Source of the DNA: Cryptomeria japonica
Lineage: Eukaryota; Streptophyta; Pinopsida; Cupressales; Cupressaceae
Direction of reading: 5' to 3'
DNA length: 64,000 bases
NCBI RefSeq assembly: GCF_030272615.1
Contig: NC_081409.1
Coordinates: forward strand, 204,783,864-204,847,863
The notes below the pieces were generated by a model. The model searched no databases and was not told the DNA's origin. It saw only the letters and a list, made by a program, of their open reading frames with translations. This document shows, in pieces, positions 1 through 12,350 of the stretch. The position numbers and the translations under genes were made by a program. Each line of letters begins with the position of its first letter. Position 1 is the first letter of the stretch.

Positions 1-987
1 GTGCAATGGTTGTATACTCTTTTTTAGTTATATGTACTTTCTTGTGCACATTTAGTTACTACTTGGTGACACAATTTCAATGAACCTGTCATCTCTCTCC
101 CTTGTCAGCATTATTAGGGGGTTTCTACTGTTGCTGATAATGCTTCCTTGGTTTCGCTTTGGAGTTGGCTACTCTTGTATTCCAGTTTTGTGAAGGCAAC
201 CTTCGATCTTCTATTGATCGATGTTCTTCAAACCATTAGCTCTTGTTTTTTTCACTAGCAATTTACTCTTGCTAATTGAGTAGAGTATTGTTTGGGTAAC
301 GCAAGTAGATTCATGTGCCATCTATATCCTTAACTACCAAATGGTTGTCTTTGTTTGCCATTTGTTTGTTTGAGAAGTGTCGTTGAAGGCGCTCATGCAG
401 ATTGTTTTTTTTTTAATCCTAATCATATTGGATTTAGAAAAGGTTTTTCATTCAATAGTATAACATTTATCATTTGACAATTGTTTACAACTTCTTTGTG
501 CTTCAAGGATGTTCTTCATGTTCCTAGAGATGGTATTGCATTGGTTTGTACTTGGATACCTAATTATGCATTCATGCATTTAGAAGTTTTCTACTTCACC
601 CTAAGTTTCACCTAAAGGGGTGTTGGAACATTTTACCATCTACTTAAACTAATTTTTGCTTAAATTCACTTAGTTGTGCTTTTATACTTCTAGTTGCTTT
701 AAATGTGTGCATCTTTGCATCCATTTAGCTATAATTGAGCGTTTTTTAAGCTCCTCATACTTGCACTTTAATTCTCTTAAATTTACTTTAAAGCATCATC
801 TTTTGTGTTCTCTATACAAGCACATCAATATGCATTATAATTTAATTATGTCTCATCTTTGTATTCTCTATATAAGCACATCATTATGCATTATAATTTA
901 ATGTCTTATTTGCTTTTGAGTAATTTAACATTCATTTGAGCAACTCTTGTTTGTGGAAAATATTTTTGTTTCTCATTTGATTTTGGA
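1..987. other. AT-rich non-coding flank
   Basis: No convincing gene is seen on either strand. The only longer open frame (674-901, plus) is Cys/His/Leu-rich, has no recognisable domain and lies in AT-rich sequence. No LTR ends, tRNA or other repeats were recognised. Confidence 0.5.
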
Positions 988-1135
988 GGTGCTTGTGTTG
1001 CAAAATTCAACATGGCATTAAATGCTCACTCTTAAATTCAACAAAATAAAATTTGTTTGTCATTTAAACTTGCTGGTGCTTGTGTTGCAAAATTCAACAT
1101 GGCATTAAACCTCAATCTTAAATTCAACAAAATAG
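988..1135. repeat. Tandem duplication, period about 87 bp
   Basis: A block starting GGTGCTTGTGTTGCAAAATT at 988 recurs at 1075. About 60 bp are nearly identical, including the shared core TTCAACATGGCATTAAA. Only two copies are present and the second is shorter. It lies about 290 bp beyond the peroxidase stop codon. Confidence 0.8.
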
Positions 1136-1421
1136 AATGTTAAAATATTTATCTTTAATTACAAACATATTGGTATCTCATTGATAAAAACACTCTACAT
1201 ACATTACAAAACTTAATTCTAATTAATTTATTAAAAAACAAATAATATTTACAATAGCCCTCAAAAAAAAAAAAAAAAATCTTATTAAGCTTGCCCTTCG
1301 AGTTAATAACAAATGACATCATTAAAATAACACTTTTGTGAAATTAACTAGGTTAACAATATAACTAACATTAGAACAACATTCCTTTCTAACAAGATAG
1401 AAATTGTTAAGTGAGTGAGGA
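1124..1421 (-). other. 3' flank of peroxidase 1, shared with peroxidase copy 2
   Basis: This flank aligns by eye with 43073-43373, downstream of the broken second peroxidase; both contain the string AACACTCTACATACATTA. The duplication therefore reaches about 300 bp past the stop codon. An A-run lies at about 1265-1280. An AATAAA-type signal on the minus strand (complement at 1227-1232) is a weak candidate for 3'-end formation. Confidence 0.6.
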
Positions 1422-2914
1422 TCATTTAAGCTCTGCGGAATAGGCATCATCTTCCACCATGGTGCTGATGGAAGGAGTTGGATTGCGTGCAGAGCAGTTG
1501 GTTCTAATTTCTCCTTTAGTACCTGTCACTACACTTAGCTGACCCATTTTTGCCATGGCCAAAGCAAATTTCTCAAAGAAGAGATCTTGGTCAAGGGCAA
1601 AGTCTGTGACGATCTGTTGGGTGCGGGAGTCTGTGTAAAGATCCTGATCTGACGTGAAGAGCCCCTCTCGATTCCTGAGATTCACATAATACATATTGTC
1701 GAATAAATTGGGCGAGCGAATGTCTAATACAGTAGTATTGGTGACATTTGTGGTTGGACAAGTGGCTTTCAAGTTTCTAGCAAAGACCCTGGCAAGAGTG
1801 CTATCTTGTGTGGGGTATAGTCGCTCTTCAAATGATGCACAATGCCCTCTTCCTATGGTGTGCCCACCTGCACTCAACCAACATCAAAATACTAATTTAG
1901 AATTAAAAAACCTGAAAGTAAAATATGATTTAAACATTGAAAACCTTAAATAACAAACGTGTTGACTTTCTATTTCTAAACAAGTGAATATAGAACCTGA
2001 AAGAGCCACAAGGTCTGTAGCATCAAGGCCTTTAGCAGCAAGAGCATCAATGAGGGCTGAGGCATTGGAAGTTGGGGCTGGAAGGTTTGCAAGTGTCGCA
2101 GCTCGACTGGCAAACTTTAAGCTGTCCCTCCGCCCTAGAGGCACATTGTATTTTGGCCCTCCAGTCTATTATAAAAAAATAAAATCAACAGATCCAACTT
2201 ATAACAACAAAATTACTCAATAACTCAAAACACAACAAAAAACTACAAAGAGCACATAATCGAGACAGAACCCAAAGATTGCATGAAGAGAAACCCACAA
2301 AAAGTTCAGTTCCATCTTTACAAAAAAAACAGGAAATAGATCAAAATATGCTTAAATTGCTTCAAACAATGATAAATTTACCTCTGCGACTGAATCCCGA
2401 GCCGCCAGAGCAGTAACATCTGCGCAGGACACGACGACATCGCAGGCCTTGTCCACATGTTCTTTGATATCATTTATTATTTCAAAAGCTTTTTGCCGCA
2501 GCGTTAAATTTGGAGTGGCGTCTTGCTCACTCGGCCCGCTTGCAGATCCATCCAACAGAACAGAAGCATCACAGCCCTGTGCAACAAATTCTTCACCATT
2601 AACACCAACCCAACAGAGAAAGAGAAACAGACATAGCGGAACAAAAAAATCAGTTAAAACCCAACCTGAACAAAACAGTCATGAAAGTGAAGGCGCAGCA
2701 ACCCGGCGGCCTGAGTAATATCCTTCTTTAGATGAAACTTGATGCGTTTCTTTACAATGGATTCCAGTTTGGGACAGGTGCTCTCATAAAAGCTCCATGA
2801 AAGCCCATTTGCAAGAGTAAGGTCTTCATTTGTATACAGGTCATTCTCTGCTACAGCGGCAGCAAACGAAAGGGAGAGAGCGAAAAAGAAACAGAGCACA
2901 GGAACTTTCGCCAT
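1422..2914 (-). CDS. Class III secretory peroxidase, intact, four exons
   Basis: Exons, read on the minus strand, are 2914-2666, 2576-2382, 2165-1997 and 1867-1422; all three introns (89, 216 and 129 nt) are GT-AG. The joined length is 1059 nt, giving 352 residues. Residues 1-22 look like a signal peptide. The distal haem site is R74/H78 in LRLHFHDCF and the proximal His is H207 in GGHTIGRGHC. Eight cysteines (47, 80, 85, 128, 134, 214, 241, 329) fit the four conserved disulfides. Family knowledge: H2O2-dependent oxidation of phenolics in the apoplast or vacuole (lignification, defence). The intron phases 0,0,1 and four-exon layout are typical of plant class III genes. The start is the first ATG and is followed directly by the signal peptide. 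No stop or frameshift is seen, so it is probably functional. The exact physiological substrate cannot be told from sequence. Confidence 0.95.
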
Positions 2915-2964
2915 TGGAAAAAAATACAGAGCTTAGATTTGACGAAGATGAACAGGGTTGTGGG

Positions 2965-2971
2965 TATTTAA
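2965..2971 (-). promoter_or_regulatory. Possible TATA element of peroxidase 1
   Basis: The minus strand reads TTAAATA here, about 51 nt upstream of the ATG. That spacing allows only a short 5' UTR, so the call is tentative. Confidence 0.3.
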
Positions 2972-4199
2972 CATAAATGAGTGGTCAGGAAAGTCAAGCG
3001 GGCCCACCAGAACAGACATCGGATTGATCACTACTCAATAGTTTTCTTCCACATCAAGGAAGAAAACCGCCATTACAGTCTAGGAACTCCATTCAAAGCT
3101 GTACTCTGTCTACAGATTCTTCCCGCGTAAACAACCAGCACGTGTTCAACGCAGAAGCTGTTTATTTGGGGTCCACCTTAAGGGAAAGAGTCAAGGAATC
3201 CGTATGTTGAGTACGATGATTTTTATAAAAAACTTTTTACTAAATGATCACGATTCACATTGTTTCAGGATACAATAAATTTATTTTATGTTAAAATGCT
3301 GAAACGTATCTTTTGTTTACGTTTTATTTTTCAATGATCACGTTGTCTCGTCATCATAAAATTAATTTATTTTGTTTTAAAATGTAGAACATTTAGTACT
3401 TTGAGTGTGACTGAAGTATTATTGCAAAGACTCTAAAACCCCTCCACCAATTATAGTGTTTTCATCACCGGGTCGACACGGCCATCGCTCATGGTTGTGG
3501 TTGCAATTGCGTTGAAAAGTCAACGCTTGCGAAACACATTTATTCCATTTGAAACGTGTCGCAAGATTACTGGTCCCTCACCACCAACTTCGTGCAGAAA
3601 GTTTAGATTTGTAAGTTGTTGGGGGAAATTTCGAAGAAAAGAATGCATCTTATCCATTCTTTCGAAAGGAACCGAGAACAAGCGTGTGAATCGTGGAGTG
3701 ACAAAATATCTTATGTATAGTCGAATTCACATTGAATGCTGCCTATTTAATGAGGGACAAGCCGGGCCTTTAATCTTCTCACCATTAATGTTGTGATCGA
3801 TTGGGATTTCTACTCCCATGATATCGGACCACATATATAAATACAGTTATAAATGGCGTGGAGAGTATGTACTTCTGTACTAGCTTGTGGTTGTTTGATG
3901 ATCATAGTGATAAAATGTTAGTATAACAAGCAATCGCATTTTGGTGTGTGATGGGTATGTCGAAGAGGTGTGGAATGTCAATTAGGAAAAAAATTGGTAT
4001 ATTTTTTTATACATTTGTATAGTACATGAGGTCAATTGATAAGAAATTTAACAAATGTTGTTGTTTGTGCAAGACAAAGGCCTCAATGGAGAAGAAGTAG
4101 ATTCAAATCAATTATGCATCCACTTATAAGGATCCAAACATGATTTAAACAAAACCTCTAAATCAAGAAGGTAATCACAATCCATTGCCAACATGCTTA
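2972..4199. other. Upstream region without recognised gene
   Basis: Presumed upstream region of peroxidase 1, followed by anonymous sequence. An open frame at 3491-3796 (plus, 101 codons) has no recognisable domain and no supporting context. No transposon ends were found. Confidence 0.45.
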
Positions 4200-4803
4200 T
4201 ATTATGTTTGCAATTGGGGGAGAGAGGGAAAAAGAGAGAGGGAGAGAGGGAGATATAGATCAACATAGAGAGAGAGAGAGAGAGAGGATGAGGGAGAAAT
4301 ATGAATGGATAGAGAGATGGAGACATGTCTAGAGATAGAGGTATAAATGAAGATATACTTGAGAGAGGAAGAGGGAAATAAATAGAGAGATATAGATGAA
4401 GAGATATTGGGACATGATGAGGAAGAGATAGAGAAGGAGAGGGAGAGGAAGAGGTAGATAGATATAGATGGTGAGATTGAGTGATAGAGAAACAAAGAGA
4501 GGCAGAGATGGAGGGAGATAAAAATAGGGGAAGACAAAAATAAGGAGACAAAGAGGGAGAGAGAGAAGGGGGGAGGAGAGATAACTCAATACATAGAGGA
4601 GAGCCTGGAGAGAGATATAGAGGGTGATATAGGAAGATAGAGAGGGATAGGGAAAGAGATGGATAAGGAGATAGTGGTAGAGAAATATATGGATAGAAAG
4701 AGATAGAGAGGAGTGAGATCAAAATAGAGAGACAAATATATAAAGTAGGAGAGAGAGAGAGAGAGAGAGAGAGATCTTAGAGCAAGAAATAGAGACGTAA
4801 AAA
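4200..4803. repeat. GA-rich purine tract
   Basis: About 600 bp of degenerate (GA)n with purine-rich interruptions on the plus strand; pure GAGA runs occur near 4268-4286 and 4750-4772. The Ser/Leu-rich minus-strand open frames here are a by-product of the repeat, not genes. Confidence 0.85.
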
Positions 4804-5233
4804 GGGTATGTGCAAGATCATGGGGGCCCAAAAAGTGGCAATGGAGAAAAAAAATGTGTTTTAAACCTTTCCAAACAAGCCAAAATCCGCTTTGACTTTT
4901 TGTTTAGGTCGGCCAAAATTCGAATATCCGTTAATATCGAATATCCATTAATATCGGATATCCGATATTAACGAATATCCGATTTGTGATGTCACTATTG
5001 TGATCTCATACTTTTTTCAAATCAGATATCCGATTTTCTCAACATAAAAAGTATAGTTTAGTAAAATGGGCATAACTTTTGTGTTTCTTATCGAAATTTA
5101 AATTTTTTACAGGCGTTGGAAAGGTAATTCAGAGACCTATCAAATGGATAAGGTAGTTTTATGATATTATAGACCAAAAATTAATTATAATCATTTGAAT
5201 TTATTCCTTCAATTTTAAAACTTTAAATACTCA
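4804..5233. repeat. Left inverted flank of the satellite block
   Basis: Segments of this stretch match the right side of the block in inverted orientation: 5058-5233 against 40686-40859, and 4804-4844 against 41868-41918. The shared string AAAGTTATGCCCA (right side) is the complement of TGGGCATAACTTT (left side). A perfect 24-bp palindrome lies at 4948-4971. No coding potential is seen. Confidence 0.7.
4948..4971. repeat. Perfect 24-bp palindrome
   Basis: Self-complementary sequence centred on GGATATCC, within a run of related GAATATCCGTTAATATC-like repeats (4922-4982). Confidence 0.85.
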
Positions 5234-6490
5234 CAAATTTTGCATACAAAGTCTCATTTTTTTCCTATCACCTCCTTTATCTATCACTTGTCTATCTATA
5301 CCTATATAAATATATTTTATCTATCTCTTTCTTCTCTGCTTATGTCACTTATTTTCTCATCCCATCTAGATAAACGAATTCCCAAGTTACATGCATCTCT
5401 GCATATATCTCCATCTTTCTATTCCTATCTCTCCCTCTCCCACTCCATCATTGTCACTCCTTATTTCTATATTTCTCTCTAATAATCTCTCTTCTCTATA
5501 TTTATCTCCCTTCTCTACCTTATCCTACTTATACTTATATATTACTTGTCTCTATCACCTCCTTTCTCTACCTATCGTGTCCCCTCTATTTCTATATCCC
5601 TCTAGATCTATCTTCATGTATATTTATATCTCATTATCTCTAAATCTCACTTATTCACTCCATCTTTCCCTCCATTTGTCTTACTCTCTCTATCACTTTC
5701 TATCCATATCTATCTCTATCTGCATCTTCACATCTCCATCTCTTTCCCTATCAATCTCTCTTTTTATGTGTTCTTTATATATTTTCCTCTATACATGATT
5801 AATCTACTTCTCTGTCTCTTCCTCTATTGCCCTCTTGTAGTATCTTTCCCTTTCTCTACCTTTATCTCTTTATTTACTCCATCTTTATATATCTTTGGCT
5901 CTCTCCCCACATCCTTCTCTATAGTGTCTTTATATATCTCTATATCTCCCTCTTTCTCTCTCTCCCTCTCTATCTATCCCTATCTATAATCTCTATCTCT
6001 CTTTCTCACTCTCTTGCACTATCTATATCTCTCTATCTCTCTTTCTCACTCTCTTGCACTATCTATATCTCTCTATCTATCGATATTTCTCTTCCTTTAT
6101 ATCTCTATATCTCTTCATTTTTTTATCTCACTCTCTTTACCCCTCTCTATCCACTTTTCTCCATCTCTTTATATATTTATCTTTGTCTTTAGCTCTCTCT
6201 TTCTCTATATCTATTCATATCCCTCTCCCTTTATCTTCATTTTTTATCTCTATCTTCCTCTCTCCTTTACAATATCTAGATATGTCTACCTCTTTCTATC
6301 CATCCTTGTCCTTTAGTTTTTCTCCCTCTCACTTCATACTCCTTAATATATATATCTCTATTTATGTCCTTGTCCTTTAGTTTTTCTCCCTCTCACTTCA
6401 TACTCCTCAATATCTATATCTCTATTTATGTCCTTGTCCTTTAGTTCTTCTCCCTCTCTTTAGCTCTTCATCTCTCTTCACCCTTATATC
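5234..6490. repeat. CT-rich pyrimidine tract
   Basis: About 1.25 kb of degenerate CTCT/TATCTC repeats. Local tandem copies include a roughly 46-bp unit at about 5996-6070 and an approximately 63-bp unit ending TTTATGTCCTTGTCC, repeated near 6300-6440. Ser/Leu/Ile-rich frames here are compositional artefacts. Confidence 0.85.
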
Positions 6491-6510
6491 TCTCCTTATT
6501 TTAAACTTAG

Positions 6511-6535
6511 CACATATGGTCTCCTAAGGGTTTAT
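6511..6535. repeat. Left edge of the 20-bp satellite array
   Basis: One recognisable monomer (CATATGGTCTCCTAAGGG) precedes solo LTR E. The LTR therefore sits just inside the array edge. Confidence 0.7.
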
Positions 6536-7414
6536 TGATAGATACCTGATCAATCCCAAAGACACTAAGAGGGGGGGGTGAATCAGTGTCTAACTGGTAA
6601 CCAAAAGATTTAAACTTGTTTGCAACTTTATAACCTAAATTAATATACCAGTAAACAAGTAATAATGCAGTAAAGAGAAAAAAGAGAGACAACATCAATG
6701 CACACCATAACACAAGATATTTTGGCGAGGAAACCCGGTAGGGGAAAAAAATCGGTGGGATTTGTGACCCACAATATTTATTCACTGGCCAATATGAATA
6801 AATATTACTCGATACAATAGGGGCCTGCACATGTAGGAAGGCCAACAACCTAGATCTCACTGCTGAATCACAAAATAGGAGTCAGACTGACTACATAATT
6901 GGATGGTTAAATCCAATGACAATGTACTACTCAAAATAGCATCTGCAATGCTGGATTTAGTACCAGTTTAAGCTCTGTCAGATACTTCTGCCATAAACCT
7001 TGCTTCGCTCTGCTCTGTTCTTATTCGCTCATAAAATAATTACATCAAAATGCATATATAGTTATTCTCTCTCATATTCGTTACCTAATTACATAATTAT
7101 TCACTTACAAAATGACCTACAAGATCTCATACATATATGAGTTTTTACAATACATCATGTCAGCTACAAATAATTAATTACATTACAATATAATTCACAT
7201 AAACAAAACTTTATCTATGTCGGCCTAGGGTACCGGTATGATTCATTGCCGGTGTAAACTAGATGTCGGTGTGAATGAACTTTGTGTAGCTGCTGGTGCT
7301 GGTATGCGAAGTCTGTTGCCGGTATAACCAATAGAATCCTATAGAGTCTTGTTGCCACTGTGATGCCATCAATGACAACATCAACTATTCTCATCTGACT
7401 GTGTAATGCCAACA
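6536..7414 (-). mobile_element. Solo LTR E (copia-type, related to LTRs of A and D)
   Basis: Runs from TGATAGATACC to AATGCCAACA. It shares with the A and D LTRs the run of Gs followed by TGAATCAGT near the left end and the terminal GCCAACA. Flanking 5-mers are TTTAT and GTTAT (one mismatch). No internal region or partner LTR is present, so it is probably a solo LTR left by recombination. By analogy with A and D it is transcribed on the minus strand. Confidence 0.75.
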
Positions 7415-10400
7415 GTTATATGGTGTCCTAAGGGGTCATAGAACACCATATGACCCCTTAGGACCCAATATGACCCCTAATGACACCATATGGTCTCCTA
7501 AGGGGTCATATGGTGTCCTAAGGGGTCATAAAACACCATATGACCCCTTAAGACACAATAAGACCCCTAATGACACCATATGGTGTCATAAGGGGTCAAA
7601 AGACACCAAATGAACCCTTAGGACACCATATGACCCCTAATGACACAATGTAGTGTCCTAAAGGGTCATATGGTCTCCTAAGGGGTCATAGGACACCATA
7701 TGACCCCTTAAGACACCATGCGACCCATAGCACCATATAGTGTCCCAAGGGATCATATGGTGTTCTAAGGGGTCATAGAACATAGAACACCATATGACCC
7801 ATTAGGACACAATACGACCCCTGACGACACCTAAGAGGTTATATAGTATCCTAAGGGGTCATAGGACACCATATGACCCCTTAGGAAACCATACGACACT
7901 AGGTGGTGTCCTAAGAGGTCATATGGTATCCTGAGGGGTCATATGGTGTCATGAGACACCATATGACCCCTTAGGACACAATATGACCCCTAAGGATACC
8001 TAAGGGATCATATGGTGTCTTAAGGGGTTATATGATGTCTTAGGAACCTTTAGGACACAATATGACCCCTTAGCACACCATACAACCCCTAACGACACCA
8101 TATGGTGTCCTAAGGGGTCATAGGACACCATATGACCCATTAGGACACAATATGGCCCTTAACAACACCTATGGGGTTATATTATGTCTTAAGGGGTCAT
8201 AGGACACCGTATGACCCCTAACGATACTGTATGGTGTATTATGGGGTCATATTGTGTCCTAAGGGGTCATAGGACACCATATGACCCCTAACGACATAAA
8301 ATGACACCTAACAATACCTAAGGGGTCATATGGTGTTCTAAGGAGTTATAGGACACCATATGACCCCTTAGCACACCATACAACCCCTCATGATACCATA
8401 TGGTGTCCTAAGGGGTCATATGGTGTCCTAAGGGGTCATAGAACACCATATGACCCCTTAGGACATCGTACAATTCATAATGACACCATATGGTGTCCTA
8501 GGGGGTCATATGGTGTCCTAAGGGGTCATAGGACACCATATGACCCCTTAGGAGACAATACGACCCTTAACAACATAATATGGTGTCCTAGAGAGTCATA
8601 AAACACCATATGACCCCTTAGAACACCATACGACCCATAACAACACCATGTGGTGTCCTAAGGGGTCATAAGACACAATATGACCCCTTAAGACATAATA
8701 TGACCCCTAACAACATCATATAGTGTCCTAAGGGGTCATAGGATACCATATGACCCCTTAGGACACCATACGACCCCTTATGACACCATACAACCCTTTA
8801 TGACACCATATGGTGTCCTAAGGGGTCATATGGTATCCTAAGGGGTCATATAACACCATATGACCCCTTAGAACACAATAAGACCCATAACGACACAATA
8901 TGGTATCCTAAGGGGTCATATGGTGTCACGAGCCACCATATGACCCCTAATGATACCTAAGGGGTCATATGGTGTCCTAAGGGGTTATATGATATCCTAG
9001 GAACCTTTAGGACACAATATGACCCCTTAGCACACCATACAACCCCTAACGACACCATATGGTGTTCTAAGGGGTCGTAGGACACCATATGACCCATCAG
9101 GACACAATATGACCCCTAAAGACGTAAGGGGTCATAGGACACCATATGACCCCTAACGACACAAAATGATGCCTAACAATACCTAAGGGGTCATATGGTG
9201 TCGTGAGGGGTCATATTATGTCCTAAAGAGTCATATTGTGTCTTATGACGCCTTAGCACACCACATGGTGTCGTTATAGGTCGTACGGTGTTCTAAGGGG
9301 TCATATGGTGTTCTATGACCCCTTAGGAGACCATTTTATGTTGTTATGGGTCGTATGATCTTCTAAGGGGTCATATGGTGTCCTATGACACCTTAGGACA
9401 CCATATGGTGTCATTATGCATCATATGGTATTCTAAGGGGTCATATGGTGTTCTATGACCCCTTAGGACACCATGTGATCCCTTAGGACACCATATGGTG
9501 CCATTAGGGGTCGTATGATGTGCTAAGGGGTCATATGGTGTTCTAAGGGGTCATAGGACACCATATGACCCCTTAGCACATCATACGACCCCTAATGGCA
9601 CCATATGGTGTCCTAAGGGATCACATGGTGTCCTAAGGGGTCATAGAACACCATATGACCCCTTAGAATACCATATGATGCATAATGACACCATATGGTG
9701 TCCTAAGGTGTCATAGGACACCATATGACCCCTTAGAAGATCATACGACCCATAACAACATAAAATGGTCTCCTAAGGGGTCATAGAACACCATATGACC
9801 CCTTAGAACACCGTACGACCTATAACGACACTATGTGGTGTGCTAAGGGGTCATAAGACACAATATGACTCTTTAAGACATAATATGACCCCTAACGACA
9901 TCATATAGTGTCCTAAGGGGTCATAGGACACCATATGACCCCTTAAGACACAATATGACCCCTTGGGACACAAAATAAACCCTAACGACACCTAAGAGGT
10001 CATATAGTTTCCTAAGGGGTCATAAGACACCATATGACTTCTTAGCACAACATTTGGTGTTTTTATGTGTCGTATGGTGTCCTAAGGGGTCATATGGTAT
10101 CCTAAGAGGTCATAGAACACCATATGACCCCTTAGGACACCATATGACACATAACAACACCAAATGGTGTATTAAGTGGTCATATGGTGTCCTAAGGGGT
10201 CATAGGACACCATACGACCCATATCACCATATAGTGTCTCGAGGGGTCATATGGTGTCCTAAGGGGTCATAGGACACCATATAACCCATTAGGACACAAT
10301 ACGACCCTTGACGATACCTAAGGGGTCATATAGTGTCCTAAGGGGTCATAGGACGCCATATGACCCCTTAGGACACCATATGGTGTCCTAAGGGGTCATG

Positions 10401-11527
10401 GTAACACCATATGACCCCTTAGAACACAAGAAGACCCATAATGACACGATATGGTGTCCTAAGGGTTCATATGGTGTCTCGATACCTAAGGGGTCATATG
10501 GTGTCCTAAGGGGTTATATGATGTCCTAGGAACTTTTAGGACACAATATGACCCCTTAGCACACCATACAACCCCTAACAACACCATATGGTGTCCTAAG
10601 GGGTCGTAGGACACAATATGACCCCTAACAACACCTAAGGGGTCATATTATGTCCTAAGGGGTCATAGGACACCGTATGACCCCTAACGACACAAAATGA
10701 TGCCTAACGATACCTAAGGGGTCATATGGTGTTCTAAGGGATCATAGGACATCATATGACCCCTTAACACATCATACAACCCCTAATGGCACCATATGGT
10801 GTCCTAAGGGGTCATAGAACACCATATGACCCCTTAGGACACCATACGATGCATAATGACACCATATGGTGTCCTAAGGTGTCATATGGTATCCTAAGGG
10901 GTCATAGGAAACCATATCACCCCTTAGGAGACCATATGACCCATATCAACATAATATGGTGTCTTAAGGGGTCACAGAACACCATATGACCCCTTAGAAC
11001 AACATACGACCCATAACGACACCATGTGGTGTCCTAAGGGGTCATACGACACAATATGACCCTTGACAATGTCATATAGTGTCCTAAGGGGTCATAGGAC
11101 ACCATATGACCCCTTAGGACACAATATGACCCCTTAGGACACAAAATAAACCCTAACGACACCTAAAGGGCAATATAGTTTCTTGAGGGGTCATAGGACA
11201 CAATATGACTCCTTAGCACACCATACGACCCTTAACGACACCATATGGTGTCCTAAGGGGTCATAAAACACCATATGACCCCTTAGGACACCATACGACA
11301 CATAATAACACCAAATGGTGTCCTAAGGGGTCATAGGACACCACATGACCCCTTAGGACACAAAATAAACCCTAACGACACCTAAGGGGTCATATAGTTT
11401 TCTAAGGGGTCATAGAACACCATATGACTCCTTAGCACAACATATGACCCCTAACGACACCATATGGTGTCCTAATGGGTCATATGGTGTCCTAAGGGGT
11501 CATAGAACACCACATGACCACTTAGGA
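7415..11527. repeat. 20-bp orientation-flipping satellite array, main segment
   Basis: About 4.1 kb built from the monomer ATATGGTGTCCTAAGGGGTC and its reverse complement GACCCCTTAGGACACCATAT. Runs of one to three forward copies alternate with runs of reverse copies, joined at CATATG or at GTCATAGGACACC. Variants include AACGACACC and TACGACCC. Because 20 is not a multiple of 3, stop-poor frames appear on both strands; these are not genes. The array continues at 19602-19776 and 37189-39480. Confidence 0.95.
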
Positions 11528-12336
11528 TGTTAGGATTCCCACAGATACTAAGAGGGGGGGGTGAATCAATATCTAACCGGTGATAAGAATTTCTTAAGTT
11601 AAAACATGTAGAACATAAAATAGCAGTATACCGGTATGCAAGAATTAATGCAATAAACAGAATCAGAAACATCCACATGAAAAGAACACCATAATACAAG
11701 ATGTTTAACGAGGAAACCCAGTGTGGGAAAAACCTCGGTGGGATTTGTGACCCACAATATTCACTCACTGGCCAATAAGAGAATATTACTTACAATAGGG
11801 GCCTGCACATGTAGGAAGGCCAACTGCCTAGAGCTCACTGCTCAATGAGAAGTCACACTAACTTATAATGAGGATTATACTAATCCAATGACTTGTACTG
11901 CTTTACAATAGCATCTCCAATGCCAGATTCAGTACCGGTTCTAACTCTGTTCTTTACATATACCCTTGACCTATAATTCGCACGTTAATTCTACCTAATA
12001 ATTTTCTTTATGCTTGCTACATTACCTCTCTAAATGTCTACAATGATCTCCTTTATATACAAGAGTCATTTTACAATTTGCCAAGTCGGCTTGCAATAAT
12101 AAACAAAATATTACATATCAAAAGTCTTGTCGGCCTCTATGCCGGTATACATCTTTTCTTCTATGTCGGTGCCAGTGCCGGTGTAGAGTGATCTTGTTGA
12201 TGTCAGTGCACTGTCTTGCCTGTGTAATGCTTTGCCGGTATGATGTCTTGTTGGTGCCATAGGATTGCAAGGTTGCCATCAATGACAAAACCTTCAATCA
12301 TATACAATGTCTCATTGGAGTGTCCATATGCCAACA
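11528..12336 (-). repeat. 3' LTR of element D
   Basis: On the plus strand it runs from TGTTAGGATTCCC to ATATGCCAACA. A TATATAAA box on the minus strand lies at 12052-12059. It is the same length as the partner LTR and differs from it by scattered substitutions. Confidence 0.92.
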
Positions 12337-12350
12337 ATCTCCCCCTTTGG
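12337..12350 (-). promoter_or_regulatory. Polypurine tract of element D
   Basis: The minus strand reads CCAAAGGGGGAGAT directly before the 3' LTR (LTR start TGTTGGCAT). Element A has the same tract with one change. Confidence 0.8.

Noticed and set aside
3491-3796. 101-codon frame upstream of peroxidase 1
   Set aside because: No recognisable domain or supporting context; consistent with chance.
4108-6380. Many Ser/Leu/Ile-rich open frames on both strands
   Set aside because: Direct consequence of GA/CT microsatellite composition; no start context, domains or codon bias.
10054-10989. Open frames in the satellite with repeated GHRTPYDPLGHH-like peptides
   Set aside because: The 20-bp monomer lacks stops in several frames; the peptides are only the satellite translated.
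7415-11527. CRISPR-like regular repeats
   Set aside because: Repeats are contiguous 20-bp monomers without unique spacers, in a plant genome context.
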